Source: Butyrivibrio fibrisolvens
GTDB taxonomy: Bacteria > Bacillota > Clostridia > Lachnospirales > Lachnospiraceae
DNA length: 64,000 nt
Direction: 5' to 3'
Assembly: GCF_023206215.1 (NCBI RefSeq)
Contig: NZ_CP065800.1
Location: 2,480,001 to 2,544,000, forward strand
The notes under the pieces are model-generated. The model ran no database searches and was not told the DNA's origin. It worked only from the letters and a program-made list of their open reading frames with translations. The translations under genes and the position numbers were made by a program. The stretch's first letter is position 1, and each line of letters opens with the position of its first letter. Positions 37,494 to 46,310 of this stretch are shown here, one piece after another.

Positions 37494-38872
37494 TGGCTTT
37501 TGAAAGCTTATCTGATAAACTACAAAATGTATTTAAGAAACTTCGCGGCAAGGGTCGTCTTACAGAAGATGATGTCAAGATAGCCCTTAAGGAAGTTAAG
37601 ATGGCTCTGCTTGAGGCTGATGTCAGCTTTAAGGTTGTAAAGCAGTTCATAGCTGCTGTACAGGAGAGAGCGGTCGGCGAAGATGTTATGAACGGCCTTA
37701 ATCCGGGGCAGATGGTCATCAAGATCGTTAATGAAGAGATGATCAGACTTATGGGTTCTGAAACTACTGAGATTCAGTTCAAACCCGGTAAGGAGATAAC
37801 TGTTATCATGATGGCAGGTCTTCAGGGTGCTGGTAAGACCACCACCGCTGCCAAGATAGCAGGCAAGCTCAAGTCCAGGGGTAAGTTTCCACTGCTTGTA
37901 GCCTGTGACGTATATCGTCCCGCAGCTATCGAACAGCTGCGTGTTAACGCCCAGAAGCAGGTGGTTGACTTCTATGAAGAAGGTACAAACGTATCACCTG
38001 TTGATATAGCAAAACATGCCATAGACTATGCGTCAAAGAATAACAAGAATGTTGTTATCCTTGATACAGCAGGACGTCTTCAGATTGATGAGAACATGAT
38101 GAATGAGCTTATCAATATCAAGAAGGAAGTCGATGTATTCCAGACAATCCTTGTTGTAGATGCAATGACCGGTCAGGAAGCTGTTAATGTGGCTTCTGAA
38201 TTCAATGAGAAGGTCGGCGTTGATGGCATAATCCTTTCTAAGCTGGATGGCGATACCAGAGGTGGTGCTGCGCTTTCAACAAGAGCAGTTACAGGCAAGC
38301 CTATTCTCTATGTTGGTATGGGAGAGAAACTTTCAGATCTTGAACAGTTCTATCCTGACCGTATGGCTAACCGAATCCTGGGAATGGGAGATGTGCTTAC
38401 TCTTATCGATAAGGCTGTTGAAGCCAATAAAGAGTCCGATATGGCTGCAGAAGCAGATATGGCTGCACGTCTCAAAAAGGGTAAGTTCGATTTCGAGATG
38501 TATCTTGAAAGTATGAAGCAGATGCGTAAGCTTGGCGGACTTGGAAGCATTCTTTCAATGCTCCCTGGTGGCAATAAGATAAGCGCTGATCAGCTTCCTG
38601 ATGAGAAAGAACTTGCCAGAATGGAAGCAATAGTTCTGTCCATGACACCTGAGGAGAGACGTAATCCTAAGCTCATGAGCCCTTCAAGAAAGAAGAGAAT
38701 TGCTGATGGCTCAGGTAATGATATTGCAGTGGTTAACAGATTCATTAAGAATTTTGAGCAGTCTCAGAAAGTTATGAAGCAGCTTGGTGGAATGAAAAAA
38801 GGCAAGCACGGCGGCTTCGGTAATATGATGAATATGGGACGTATGCTTGGCGGCAATAATAAATTCTTCTGA
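37493..38872 (+). CDS. ffh: Signal recognition particle protein Ffh
   Basis: GTPase that binds signal peptides and 4.5S RNA and docks with FtsY. 459 residues: N-terminal four-helix bundle, G domain with GLQGAGKTTTAAKIAGKL, DVYRPAAIEQL, DTAGRLQIDENMM, SKLDGDTRGGAALS, and the methionine-rich M domain at the C-terminus (MKQMRKLGGLGSILSMLPG; final MKQLGG, NMMNMGRMLGG). Full length. Confidence 0.97.
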   Translation: MAFESLSDKLQNVFKKLRGKGRLTEDDVKIALKEVKMALLEADVSFKVVKQFIAAVQERAVGEDVMNGLNPGQMVIKIVNEEMIRLMGSETTEIQFKPGKEITVIMMAGLQGAGKTTTAAKIAGKLKSRGKFPLLVACDVYRPAAIEQLRVNAQKQVVDFYEEGTNVSPVDIAKHAIDYASKNNKNVVILDTAGRLQIDENMMNELINIKKEVDVFQTILVVDAMTGQEAVNVASEFNEKVGVDGIILSKLDGDTRGGAALSTRAVTGKPILYVGMGEKLSDLEQFYPDRMANRILGMGDVLTLIDKAVEANKESDMAAEADMAARLKKGKFDFEMYLESMKQMRKLGGLGSILSMLPGGNKISADQLPDEKELARMEAIVLSMTPEERRNPKLMSPSRKKRIADGSGNDIAVVNRFIKNFEQSQKVMKQLGGMKKGKHGGFGNMMNMGRMLGGNNKFF

Positions 38873-39040
38873 TGCATTTGTTATTATCACTAAGGCTATG
38901 GATCATTTAAATAGCTTTATGAATACAAAGTTTGAAACAGCCTATAATAATGGACTGATTTTCATATAGTTAAAGCCTTTAACCGGCTTTAACCCCAATA
39001 ACTATTTTATTTTTATTTTATCTAATGGAGGATATTAGAA

Positions 39041-39289
39041 ATGGCAGTAAAGATCAGATTAAAGAGAATTGGTAAGAAGAAGACACCTTTCTACAGAATC
39101 ATCGTAAGTGATGCAAAGGCTCCTGTACAGGGTAAGTTCGTTGATGAGATCGGAACATATGATCCTAACACAAATCCTGGAACAGTTAAGGTAGACGCTG
39201 AAAAGGCTCAGAAGTGGCTCTCAAATGGTGCTCAGCCTACAGATACAGTAGCTAAGATCTTCAAGATGGCAGGAGTTCACAAGAACTAA
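39041..39289 (+). CDS. rpsP: 30S ribosomal protein S16
   Basis: 82 residues, beginning [20 protein letters not shown] with the YDP motif downstream (GTYDPNTNP). ATG follows TGGAGGATATTAGAA. First of the rpsP-khpA-trmD-rimM set. Confidence 0.97.
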   Translation: MAVKIRLKRIGKKKTPFYRIIVSDAKAPVQGKFVDEIGTYDPNTNPGTVKVDAEKAQKWLSNGAQPTDTVAKIFKMAGVHKN

Positions 39290-39347
39290 TTCCAAGTTGA
39301 AGTTCCTAATGCTTAGAAGACAACGATAGCCGGAGGTGGACATCACT

Positions 39348-39575
39348 ATGAAAGAATTAGTCGAGGTAATCGCAAAGGCTTTAGTCGATAATCCGGGAGA
39401 AGTTGTTGTTACCGAGAAGGACGACGGCCGTAACGTAACTATTGAGTTACACGTTGCTGCTTCTGATATGGGTAAAGTAATTGGTAAGCAGGGTAGAATA
39501 GCAAAAGCAATCCGCTCTGTAGTGAAGGCAGCATCTACACGTGAAGACAAACACGTTGATGTTGAAATTGTCTGA
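39348..39575 (+). CDS. khpA: KH-domain RNA-binding protein KhpA
   Basis: 75 residues, a single KH domain with the GxxG loop in MGKVIGKQGRIAKAIRSVV. In Firmicutes KhpA (YlqC) pairs with KhpB and affects RNA and cell elongation. Start placed at ATG 39348, with GGAGGTG nine bases before; the GTG at 39336 is part of that ribosome binding site. Follows rpsP by 58 bp. Confidence 0.93.
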   Translation: MKELVEVIAKALVDNPGEVVVTEKDDGRNVTIELHVAASDMGKVIGKQGRIAKAIRSVVKAASTREDKHVDVEIV

Positions 39576-39617
39576 CAGTATAACCATTTACAGCTTCCGG
39601 GAGCTAAATGAATTTGC

Positions 39618-39664
39618 CTTCCCATGGACTTTTTTAAATAAGTCTGTGGGAAGATTTTATTTTT
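39618..39664 (+). terminator. Terminator between khpA and trmD
   Basis: CTTCCCATGGACTT pairs with AAGTCTGTGGGAAG (one T-G), followed by ATTTTATTTTT. trmD starts only 22 bp later, so trmD expression needs readthrough or an internal promoter. Confidence 0.85.
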
Positions 39665-39685
39665 AAGAACTATATGAGGTTAACT

Positions 39686-40564
39686 ATGGATTTCCATGTT
39701 ATGACTCTTTTTCCGGAGATGGTATCACAAGGCCTTTCTACAAGTATACTTGGAAGGGCTATGGAAAAGAATCTTATATCTCTTGAATGTATCAACATAA
39801 GAGACTATTCTGCAGATCAAAAGCATCACAAGGTTGATGATTATACATATGGCGGAGGCGCAGGTATGTTAATGCAGGCACAGCCTGTATATGATTGCTA
39901 CAAGAGCCTCGAAAGTCGCATAGATCCCCAGCACACCAAAAGAGTAATATATGTAACACCACAGGGAAGCGTCTTCAATCAGCAGATGGCTATGGAATTT
40001 GCCAAAAGCGATGATCTTATTTTCCTATGTGGTCATTATGAAGGGATTGATGAAAGGGTTCTTGAAGAGATAGTTACAGACTATGTATCTATCGGAGATT
40101 ATGTTCTTACCGGCGGTGAACTTCCGGCTATGGTCATGATCGATACTATATCAAGACTCGTCCCGGGGGTTCTGAACAATGATATCTCGGCTGAGACAGA
40201 ATCTTTTACAGATGGGCTTCTGGAATATCCCCAGTATTCAAGACCTGAAGAATGGATGGGTAAGAAAGTTCCGCCGATCTTGCTCTCAGGAGATCATAAG
40301 AAGGTAGATGAGTGGCGACTTATGATGTCCCTTGAAAGGACCAAAGAAAGACGTCCCGAGCTATATGAAGCCTGGATGGCTGCGCATCCACCTAAGCCGC
40401 CTAAAAGGCGCAGAAAGCGCAGAAAAAATACTACAGCAGTGGATGGCACTGCGGATACTACAATAGATGGCATTAAGGATAATAATGCTGATAATGTGGA
40501 AGTTGTTCAGAATTCCGGTAATACGAATTTTGAAGATGTAAGTAGCAATGATCTAGGCAAATAA
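39686..40564 (+). CDS. trmD: tRNA (guanine-37-N1)-methyltransferase
   Basis: Adds m1G37 to tRNAs with a 36-37 GG, preventing frameshifts. 292 residues. Knot-fold signatures: GGGAGMLMQAQPVYD, YVTPQGSVFNQQMA, FLCGHYEGIDERV and DYVLTGGELPAMVMIDTISR. Odd: after the normal end near RRPELYEAWM the protein continues with KPPKRRRKRRK and then about 45 Asn/Asp/Thr-rich residues, a tail not typical of TrmD. Start ATG 39686 is chosen; the ATG at 39674 lies in the ATGAGGTTAAC ribosome binding site. rimM follows by 11 bp. Confidence 0.95.
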   Translation: MDFHVMTLFPEMVSQGLSTSILGRAMEKNLISLECINIRDYSADQKHHKVDDYTYGGGAGMLMQAQPVYDCYKSLESRIDPQHTKRVIYVTPQGSVFNQQMAMEFAKSDDLIFLCGHYEGIDERVLEEIVTDYVSIGDYVLTGGELPAMVMIDTISRLVPGVLNNDISAETESFTDGLLEYPQYSRPEEWMGKKVPPILLSGDHKKVDEWRLMMSLERTKERRPELYEAWMAAHPPKPPKRRRKRRKNTTAVDGTADTTIDGIKDNNADNVEVVQNSGNTNFEDVSSNDLGK

Positions 40565-40575
40565 AAGGAGAAGAT

Positions 40576-41094
40576 ATGCCATATACACAGAAATTCCAAG
40601 TTGGTGTAATTGCATCTACCCATGGAATACGAGGAGAAGTTAACGTATTTCCGACAACTGATGATCCTAAGCGTTTTAAGCTTTTAAAAGAAGTGACTAT
40701 GGAAAGCGAGCGTGAGGGAGCAGTTCTTCTTCATGTACAGAGCGTCAGATTCTTTAAGAAGTTTGTTATCGTCAAATTCAAAGAATATGATGATATCAAC
40801 CAGGTGGAAAGATTCCGCGGCAATATACTGACTGTTCCAAGGGAGCAGGCTGTTAAGCTTGAAGAAGGCGAATATTATATTCAGGATCTTATAGGTATTG
40901 ACATAGTCGATGAAGATGGCAATAAGCTTGGTAAGCTTATCGATGTACTTCAGACAGGTGCCAATGATGTGTATGAGATGGAGAGAGCTGATGGCGGCCC
41001 TAATGTTCTCATTCCGGCTATCAAGCAGTGCATTCTTGATGTTAATATCGACACCAATACTATGAAGATACATGTAATGGACGGACTTATGTAA
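40576..41094 (+). CDS. rimM: Ribosome maturation factor RimM
   Basis: Helps assemble the head of the 30S subunit, binding S19. 172 residues: N-terminal beta-barrel starting FQVGVIASTHGIRGEVNVFP, then a PRC-barrel domain (YYIQDLIGIDIVDEDGNKLG; VLIPAIKQCILDVNID). ATG follows AAAGGAGAAGAT. Order trmD-rimM is the reverse of the usual Bacillus rimM-trmD. Confidence 0.95.
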   Translation: MPYTQKFQVGVIASTHGIRGEVNVFPTTDDPKRFKLLKEVTMESEREGAVLLHVQSVRFFKKFVIVKFKEYDDINQVERFRGNILTVPREQAVKLEEGEYYIQDLIGIDIVDEDGNKLGKLIDVLQTGANDVYEMERADGGPNVLIPAIKQCILDVNIDTNTMKIHVMDGLM

Positions 41095-41365
41095 ATTTGC
41101 AATATATAAATATCCTTATTTTGGATTGTATTTGTACTTCTAATACGTTCTTATCTGGGACTGTAGATGTATTTATAATATATCCTTTTGGGACTGTTTA
41201 TATATTTAAAAATATAAAGAAAAGCTTAGTTAAGTATGGTTCAAGATCCTCTTTAGATTTTGACTGTAATTGCCGATATCTTTAAAGGCGTGGTCTGTTA
41301 TTGCTATCAATACAGCTTAGAGCTTTTTCTTAAAACTGTAATAAGTGATGACAGCTTATTATCAT

Positions 41366-41423
41366 ATCTAGTGTGCTGGCTCATTCATATTTGATTAAAT
41401 ATGAATGAGTCAGTACACTAGAT
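41366..41423. repeat. 58-bp hairpin repeat, copy 1
   Basis: A 27-bp stem (two G-U pairs, all others Watson-Crick) with a tiny GATT tip; inner part TCATTCATATTT/AAATATGAATGA. The rest of the rimM-udp gap (41095-41365) is AT-rich and shows no convincing gene. Copies at 55569 and 57336. Confidence 0.92.
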
Positions 41424-41457
41424 CAGTAACACAAACTTTATCATAATTCAGGAGGCT

Positions 41458-42240
41458 ATGATGATTGATTATACCGAAGGATCAGGACTGCAGTATCATA
41501 TTGGCGTAAGTTCTGAAATGGTAGGAGAGTATGTTATTCTTCCCGGAGATCCGGGACGTTGCGAGAAGATCGCAGCATTTTTTGAAGATGCTAAGAAAGT
41601 CGGACAGAACCGTGAGTTTACTACTTATACAGGAATGCTTGCAGGACATAAGGTAAGCGTAACTTCTACAGGTATAGGCGGACCTTCCGCAGCTATCTGT
41701 ATGGAAGAGCTTGCCAGATGCGGTGTTAAGACCTTTATCAGAGTTGGTACATGCGGTGGTATGCAGACCAATGTTTTGGGCGGTGACCTTATCATCGCAA
41801 ACGGCGCTGTAAGAATGGAAGGAACAAGTAAGGAATATGCTCCTATTGAGTTCCCTGCAGTAGCTGATTTTGAAGTTACAAGAGCTCTTGTTGATGCTGC
41901 TGAAGCCAAGGAATATCCTTATCATGTAGGTGTTGTAGAATGTAAGGATTCATTCTATGGACAGCACGAGCCTGAGAAGAAGCCTGTATCTTATGAGCTT
42001 GAGAATAAGTGGAAAGCATGGATGAGATGCGGAGTACTTGCTTCCGAGATGGAGTCTGCTGCGCTTTATACTGTTGCGCCAATACTTAAGGTTAAGTGCG
42101 GAACTATCCTTCTTACAGTAGCTAATCAGGAGAGAGCTAAGCTTGGTCTTCCTAACCCTCAGGTACATGATACCGGCAAGGCAATAGAGATAGCAGTAGA
42201 TGCTATAAAGCGCCTTATTGAGAGCGAAGATAAGAAGTAA
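41458..42240 (+). CDS. udp: Uridine phosphorylase family nucleoside phosphorylase
   Basis: Phosphorolysis of uridine (or a related nucleoside) to base and ribose 1-phosphate. 260 residues with [48 protein letters not shown]-like RVGTCGGMQ, and [10 protein letters not shown] near the C-terminus, as in NP-1 family members of the Udp branch. ATG 41458 or 41461, both served by AGGAGG. Monocistronic; its stop codon lies within the first unit of a tandem repeat. Confidence 0.9.
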   Translation: MMIDYTEGSGLQYHIGVSSEMVGEYVILPGDPGRCEKIAAFFEDAKKVGQNREFTTYTGMLAGHKVSVTSTGIGGPSAAICMEELARCGVKTFIRVGTCGGMQTNVLGGDLIIANGAVRMEGTSKEYAPIEFPAVADFEVTRALVDAAEAKEYPYHVGVVECKDSFYGQHEPEKKPVSYELENKWKAWMRCGVLASEMESAALYTVAPILKVKCGTILLTVANQERAKLGLPNPQVHDTGKAIEIAVDAIKRLIESEDKK

Positions 42241-42357
42241 TGATCTTAGAAAAGATAAAAATGTCTAAGACAAAGACTAATGATCTTAGAAAAGATATAA
42301 ATGCCCAAGACAAAGACTAATGATCTTAGAAAAGATATAAATATCTAAGATAAAGAT
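42238..42357 (+). repeat. 40-bp tandem repeat, three units
   Basis: Units at 42238-42277, 42278-42317 and 42318-42357, each starting TAATGATCTTAGAAAAGAT, with few differences. The first unit includes the udp stop codon. Each unit can fold with TCTTAG/CTAAGA (weaker in unit 2). Confidence 0.93.
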
Positions 42358-42412
42358 CAAAGAATGATCAAAGACTTAAGTAAAAATATAACCGAAAAAT
42401 ATAAACGATATG

Positions 42413-42442
42413 TTGACTATCGAGTGTTATATGTGTTATTAT
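42413..42442 (+). promoter_or_regulatory. Promoter of rplS
   Basis: TTGACT (42413-42418), 18-bp spacer, TATTAT (42437-42442). Confidence 0.75.
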
Positions 42443-42460
42443 ACTTAAGTTGCAATAAAT

Positions 42461-42535
42461 AGACGGTCCTCTGTTGCTGGTTTACCGAGGGTAAGCAGAC
42501 ATGGCATTATAGAACGTCCATTATAAGGAGATACA
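42461..42535 (+). promoter_or_regulatory. Probable L19 leader RNA
   Basis: Conserved-looking stretch between promoter and rplS with GACGGTCCTCTGTTGC, GGGTAAGCAGACATGG and GAACGTCC, resembling from memory the autoregulatory leader of Firmicutes rplS. I did not compare it with a covariance model. Confidence 0.55.
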
Positions 42536-42538
42536 ATT

Positions 42539-42880
42539 ATGACAATTATTGAAGAACTCGAGAAAGAGCAGCTGAACGCTAACGCACCTAAGTTCGAAAC
42601 TGGTGATACTATTAAGGTATACGCTAAGATCGTTGAGGGTGAGCGTACAAGAACACAGGTTTTCGAAGGAACTGTTAAGAAGATCCAGGGTGGTTCAAAC
42701 CGTGCTACATTCACAGTTCGTAAGATCGCTTACGGCGTAGGCGTTGAGAAGACATGGCCTCTTCATTCTCCACTTGTTGAGAAGGTTGAAGTTGTTCGTA
42801 AGGGTAAGGTAAGACGTGCTAAGCTGAACTACCTTGTTGGACTTACAGGCAAAAAGGCTAAGGTTAAAGAAGCTAAATAA
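42539..42880 (+). CDS. rplS: 50S ribosomal protein L19
   Basis: 113 residues of the L19 type: [40 protein letters not shown], and a basic end [22 protein letters not shown] follows AAGGAGATACAATT. Stands apart from trmD-rimM, with which it is often grouped, because udp and the tandem repeat lie between. Confidence 0.97.
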   Translation: MTIIEELEKEQLNANAPKFETGDTIKVYAKIVEGERTRTQVFEGTVKKIQGGSNRATFTVRKIAYGVGVEKTWPLHSPLVEKVEVVRKGKVRRAKLNYLVGLTGKKAKVKEAK

Positions 42881-42908
42881 TCTTTTCTTGATTGTCAAGA
42901 ACGCAGGC

Positions 42909-42944
42909 AGCCACAGTCGCATATGCGATTGTGGCTGTTTTTTT
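42909..42944 (+). terminator. Terminator after rplS
   Basis: AGCCACAGTCGCAT pairs with ATGCGATTGTGGCT (one G-U), followed by eight T. Downstream to 43232 I see no further gene; the spacer is AT-rich and probably holds the lepB promoter. Confidence 0.95.
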
Positions 42945-43232
42945 ATTACTGACTCAAACGTATGACACTCAATGCGGAGTTTTATTAAAGACCAATTATT
43001 AAAATCTAACCTTTATACAATGTTTATTTATATACAATCCCTTTCTTCTGATAAAAAGAGAGGAATTTTTTTATAAGCAAAAGTCAGTTAAGATCAGCTT
43101 ACTTCCTACAAGAGGCATATTTGTGGTAAAATAAAATGAGTGCTTGATCACGAGACGTTTAAGGGCGTGATGATGCATGGACTTATGGCGATGCTATAAG
43201 TAGCGAATTTCGTAGTAAGGCAGGATCAGTAT

Positions 43233-43853
43233 ATGGCATTCAGGCGAAGAAGGAAGAATGAATTTCATCTTGTATATGACAACAATAAGAAAAAGATAAC
43301 ACCCCAGATCATACGAGAGGTTCTGTCATGGGTGTTTTATACAGTGGTTGCCATAGTTATAGCTGCTATGCTTGTATATGGTTTTGGCAAGAATGTTGAG
43401 CTTGTCGGAGATTCTATGGAGCCTAGCCTTTATTCCGGACAGGAAGTCCTTATTAATAAAGTTTCAATGTATCTTACAGGTCCCGGCAGAGGCGATATCA
43501 TAGCTTTTCTTCCCAATGGCAATACCAATTCTCATTATTATGTCAAAAGAGTTGTGGCGATGCCCGGTGAGACAGTTCAGATCATAGATGGAGCTTTGTA
43601 TATAAATGGAACTGAGCAGGTGGGCGATTCGGATGCCTATGACAAGATGGAAGAAGCAGGAATAGCAGCAAGCCCTATAAAGCTTGGCTCAGATGAATAT
43701 TTTGTTCTTGGTGATAATAGGAATAGCTCGGAAGACAGCCGAAGTGCCAATATCGGAATTGTAAAAGAGAGCTGGATCCTTGGCACTGCCTGGTATGTAT
43801 ATGGCGGAGAGCAGGGCACTTCAGGTTTTATTGGCAATGATTATGAAGATTAA
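43233..43853 (+). CDS. lepB: Signal peptidase I (first copy)
   Basis: Membrane serine protease removing signal peptides. 206 residues: a basic N-terminus, one membrane helix (about 30-55, VAIVIAAMLVYGFG), nucleophile serine in VGDSMEPSLYSGQEVLINK, general-base lysine in YYVKRVVAMPGE, and the C-terminal GDNRNSSEDSR box. Second copy at 44924 is a different, shorter protein. Confidence 0.94.
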   Translation: MAFRRRRKNEFHLVYDNNKKKITPQIIREVLSWVFYTVVAIVIAAMLVYGFGKNVELVGDSMEPSLYSGQEVLINKVSMYLTGPGRGDIIAFLPNGNTNSHYYVKRVVAMPGETVQIIDGALYINGTEQVGDSDAYDKMEEAGIAASPIKLGSDEYFVLGDNRNSSEDSRSANIGIVKESWILGTAWYVYGGEQGTSGFIGNDYED

Positions 43854-43979
43854 ATTCTTGAATATATAATTTAAGAATTTATCAGATATAAAGGTTATAT
43901 CGACTTGGTCGATAAGCCAATCTGACTACTGAATCATGATTTCAGTAGATATATTCAAATAGTATATATAAGGAGTTTT

Positions 43980-44861
43980 ATGAATTATCAGTGGTATCCG
44001 GGTCATATGACCAAAGCAGTCAGAATGATGAAAGAAAATATAGGTCTTGTAGATATGATCGTTGAGATCACAGATGCAAGGATACCTGTATCCAGTCGTA
44101 ATCCTGACATAGATGAACTTGGCAAAGGAAAGCAAAGACTTATAATCCTTAATAAGGCGGATCTATCAGATCCTGAGAAGAATGCTCAGTGGGTAGAATA
44201 TTACAGATCTCAGGGATATATGGCGTCTCTTCTTGACTCACGTACATCCAAAGATATGGGTAAGATCAAGAAACTTATGGAAGAAACCTGTGCTGACAAG
44301 ATAGCAAGGGATAAGGCAAGAGGCATCGTCAACCGCCCTATCAGAGCTATGGTAGCAGGCATTCCTAATGTTGGTAAGTCAACATTTATAAACCATCTTA
44401 CAGGTAAGGCTGCAGCTAAGACCGGCAATAAGCCGGGAGTTACCAAAGGAAAGCAGTGGATCATGCTTGGCAAGACTCTTCAGCTTCTGGATACTCCCGG
44501 AATCCTTTGGCCCAAGTTTGAAGATCAGACAGTTGGCGCGCATCTTGCTATGATTGGCTCAATGAACGATGATAATATCGACAGCGGAGAACTTGCCATA
44601 GATCTTATAAAGGAGCTTGAAAGCGACTATTCTGATGTTGTATTCAAGACTTATAATATAACTGATGACGATGTGGAGAGTGCAATAGAAGAAGAGCACC
44701 TTATGACTTCATATTCAGGAATGCTCTGCGCTGTTGCCAAGTCTAGAAATCTACTTCTTCCCGGTGCAAGACCTGACTATATGCGTGCTGCTAATCTTAT
44801 ACTGGATGATTTCCGAGCAGGAAGACTTGGCCGTATTACTTTAGAAAATGCTCCTATGTAG
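43980..44861 (+). CDS. rbgA: Ribosome biogenesis GTPase RbgA
   Basis: Circularly permuted GTPase needed for late 50S assembly. 293 residues. The G motifs occur in permuted order: NKADLSDP first, then GIPNVGKSTFINHL, and DTPG in QLLDTPGILWPKFE. N-terminal WYPGHMTKAVRMMKE is diagnostic. ATG follows AAGGAGTTTT. Sits between two lepB genes and before rnhB. Confidence 0.96.
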   Translation: MNYQWYPGHMTKAVRMMKENIGLVDMIVEITDARIPVSSRNPDIDELGKGKQRLIILNKADLSDPEKNAQWVEYYRSQGYMASLLDSRTSKDMGKIKKLMEETCADKIARDKARGIVNRPIRAMVAGIPNVGKSTFINHLTGKAAAKTGNKPGVTKGKQWIMLGKTLQLLDTPGILWPKFEDQTVGAHLAMIGSMNDDNIDSGELAIDLIKELESDYSDVVFKTYNITDDDVESAIEEEHLMTSYSGMLCAVAKSRNLLLPGARPDYMRAANLILDDFRAGRLGRITLENAPM

Positions 44862-44884
44862 TAGAGACAATAAACCTAAAATGA

Positions 44885-44911
44885 AGGGAGGTGCGCCTTT
44901 GCGAAAGGCGC
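44885..44911 (+). promoter_or_regulatory. Ribosome site followed by a perfect hairpin before second lepB
   Basis: GGGAGGT (44886-44892) is followed at once by GCGCCTTT-GCG-AAAGGCGC (44893-44911). Folding this hairpin brings the ribosome binding site to about 12 unpaired bases from ATG 44924, while the linear gap is over 30. Confidence 0.6.
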
Positions 44912-44923
44912 TATGAGACATTT

Positions 44924-45484
44924 ATGGGAGATAATAACAGTACATTTCGTAAGGTGATCAAAGAGATAGCATCAACACTTATTTATATAGCTTCTGTGAT
45001 CCTTATCACATTCTTATTTATAACTTTCGTGGCTCAGAGGACAGAAGTTAGCGGACATTCTATGATGAATACCCTTCAGGACAAGGATTCTTTGATAGTA
45101 TCCAAGATTTCGTATGAGATCGGAGATCCTGAGAGATTCGATATCGTAGTATTTCCACACGTAGATGCTCTGGGTAACAGTACCTATTTTATCAAAAGAA
45201 TTATAGGTATGCCTGGGGAGACAGTTAAGATAGACCTTGATGGTAATATCTATATTAATGGCCAGATTCTTGTAGAAAGCTATGGACGTGAAGTTATCAA
45301 AAATCCCGGAGTTGCCTATGAAGGTGTGACCTTGGGGCCTGATGAGTACTTTGTAATGGGAGATAATCGTAATGACTCCATGGACTCAAGATACGAAGAT
45401 GTAGGCAATATAAAAAGAGATGAGCTTGTAGGCAAGGCATGGCTTAGAATATATCCTTTTGACAGCTTTGGAATTGTAAAATAA
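44924..45484 (+). CDS. lepB: Signal peptidase I (second copy)
   Basis: About 186 residues: one membrane helix (STLIYIASVILITFLFI), nucleophile serine in VSGHSMMNTLQDKDSLIVSK, lysine in YFIKRIIGMPGE, GDNRNDSMDSR. Start uncertain: the frame opens with GTG 44891, immediately against the ribosome binding site and so badly spaced; ATG 44924 gives a normal N-terminus but lies beyond the hairpin. Neighbours rbgA and rnhB match the lepB-rbgA-rnhB order of Firmicutes. Confidence 0.92.
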   Translation: MGDNNSTFRKVIKEIASTLIYIASVILITFLFITFVAQRTEVSGHSMMNTLQDKDSLIVSKISYEIGDPERFDIVVFPHVDALGNSTYFIKRIIGMPGETVKIDLDGNIYINGQILVESYGREVIKNPGVAYEGVTLGPDEYFVMGDNRNDSMDSRYEDVGNIKRDELVGKAWLRIYPFDSFGIVK

Positions 45485-45540
45485 GGCGTAAAACTATCAA
45501 ATATCTGAAAAAATATAACGACTAAATAAGGCAGTAAACG

Positions 45541-46305
45541 ATGGAATCAATATCACAGATCAGGGATTATTACAAATCTCTTAGTATAAACGAATTTCAA
45601 GCATTTATAGAAAAGTACTCAGATGACGATAGGGATGGCATAAGAAAGCTTGTAGAGACAGCCTCTAAGAAAGTAAAGGCTCTTGAAGCAGAGCGCGAGC
45701 GCATAGAGAAGATGAAAGAATTCGAGCACAGATATGAGGAGAATGGCTATGTGTGCGGAATTGATGAAGTGGGAAGAGGTCCACTGGCAGGCCCTGTGTG
45801 CGCAGGCGCAGTTATACTCCCAAAAGACACAGAGATTCTATATCTAAACGATTCTAAAAAGCTATCCGAAAAAAAGAGAGAAGAGTTATATGACATCATC
45901 ATGGAAAAGGCTGTAGGCGCAGCTGTTGCTTTCGCTTCTCCTAAAAGGATCGATGAGATCAATATACTTCAGGCAGATTATGAAGCGATGGCTGAGGCTG
46001 TTGGTAAACTTCCGGTTCGTCCTGATATCCTTTTACTTGATGCTGTTCATGTACCTCAACTTGAACAGTACAAACAGGTATCCATAATCAAGGGTGATGC
46101 CAAGTCTGTATCTATTGCAGCAGCAAGTATCATAGCTAAGGTAACCAGAGACAGACTTATGAAAGAGCTTGACGAGAAGTATCCTCAGTACGGATTTGCA
46201 TCCAATAAAGGATACGGAAGTGCAGCTCATATAGAAGCACTCAAAAAATATGGTCCTTGTGAGATTCACAGAAGATCATTTATAGGAAACTTCATTTCGG
46301 AGTGA
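45541..46305 (+). CDS. rnhB: Ribonuclease HII
   Basis: Removes RNA from RNA-DNA hybrids and single ribonucleotides. 254 residues: about 65 N-terminal residues form a helical extension found in Firmicutes RnhB, then the catalytic domain with GIDEVGRGPLAGPVCAGAVI, LNDSKKLSEKKRE and LLLDAVHVP, ending KKYGPCEIHRRSF. Its stop overlaps the frame of the next gene. Confidence 0.96.
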   Translation: MESISQIRDYYKSLSINEFQAFIEKYSDDDRDGIRKLVETASKKVKALEAERERIEKMKEFEHRYEENGYVCGIDEVGRGPLAGPVCAGAVILPKDTEILYLNDSKKLSEKKREELYDIIMEKAVGAAVAFASPKRIDEINILQADYEAMAEAVGKLPVRPDILLLDAVHVPQLEQYKQVSIIKGDAKSVSIAAASIIAKVTRDRLMKELDEKYPQYGFASNKGYGSAAHIEALKKYGPCEIHRRSFIGNFISE

Positions 46306-46310
46306 TTCAT

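Noticed and set aside
41097..41285. 62-residue open frame after rimM
   Set aside because: AT-rich, no ribosome binding site, no family resemblance.
42238..42357. Possible small CRISPR-like array
   Set aside because: The units are contiguous with no unique spacers, only three exist, and one contains the stop codon of udp.
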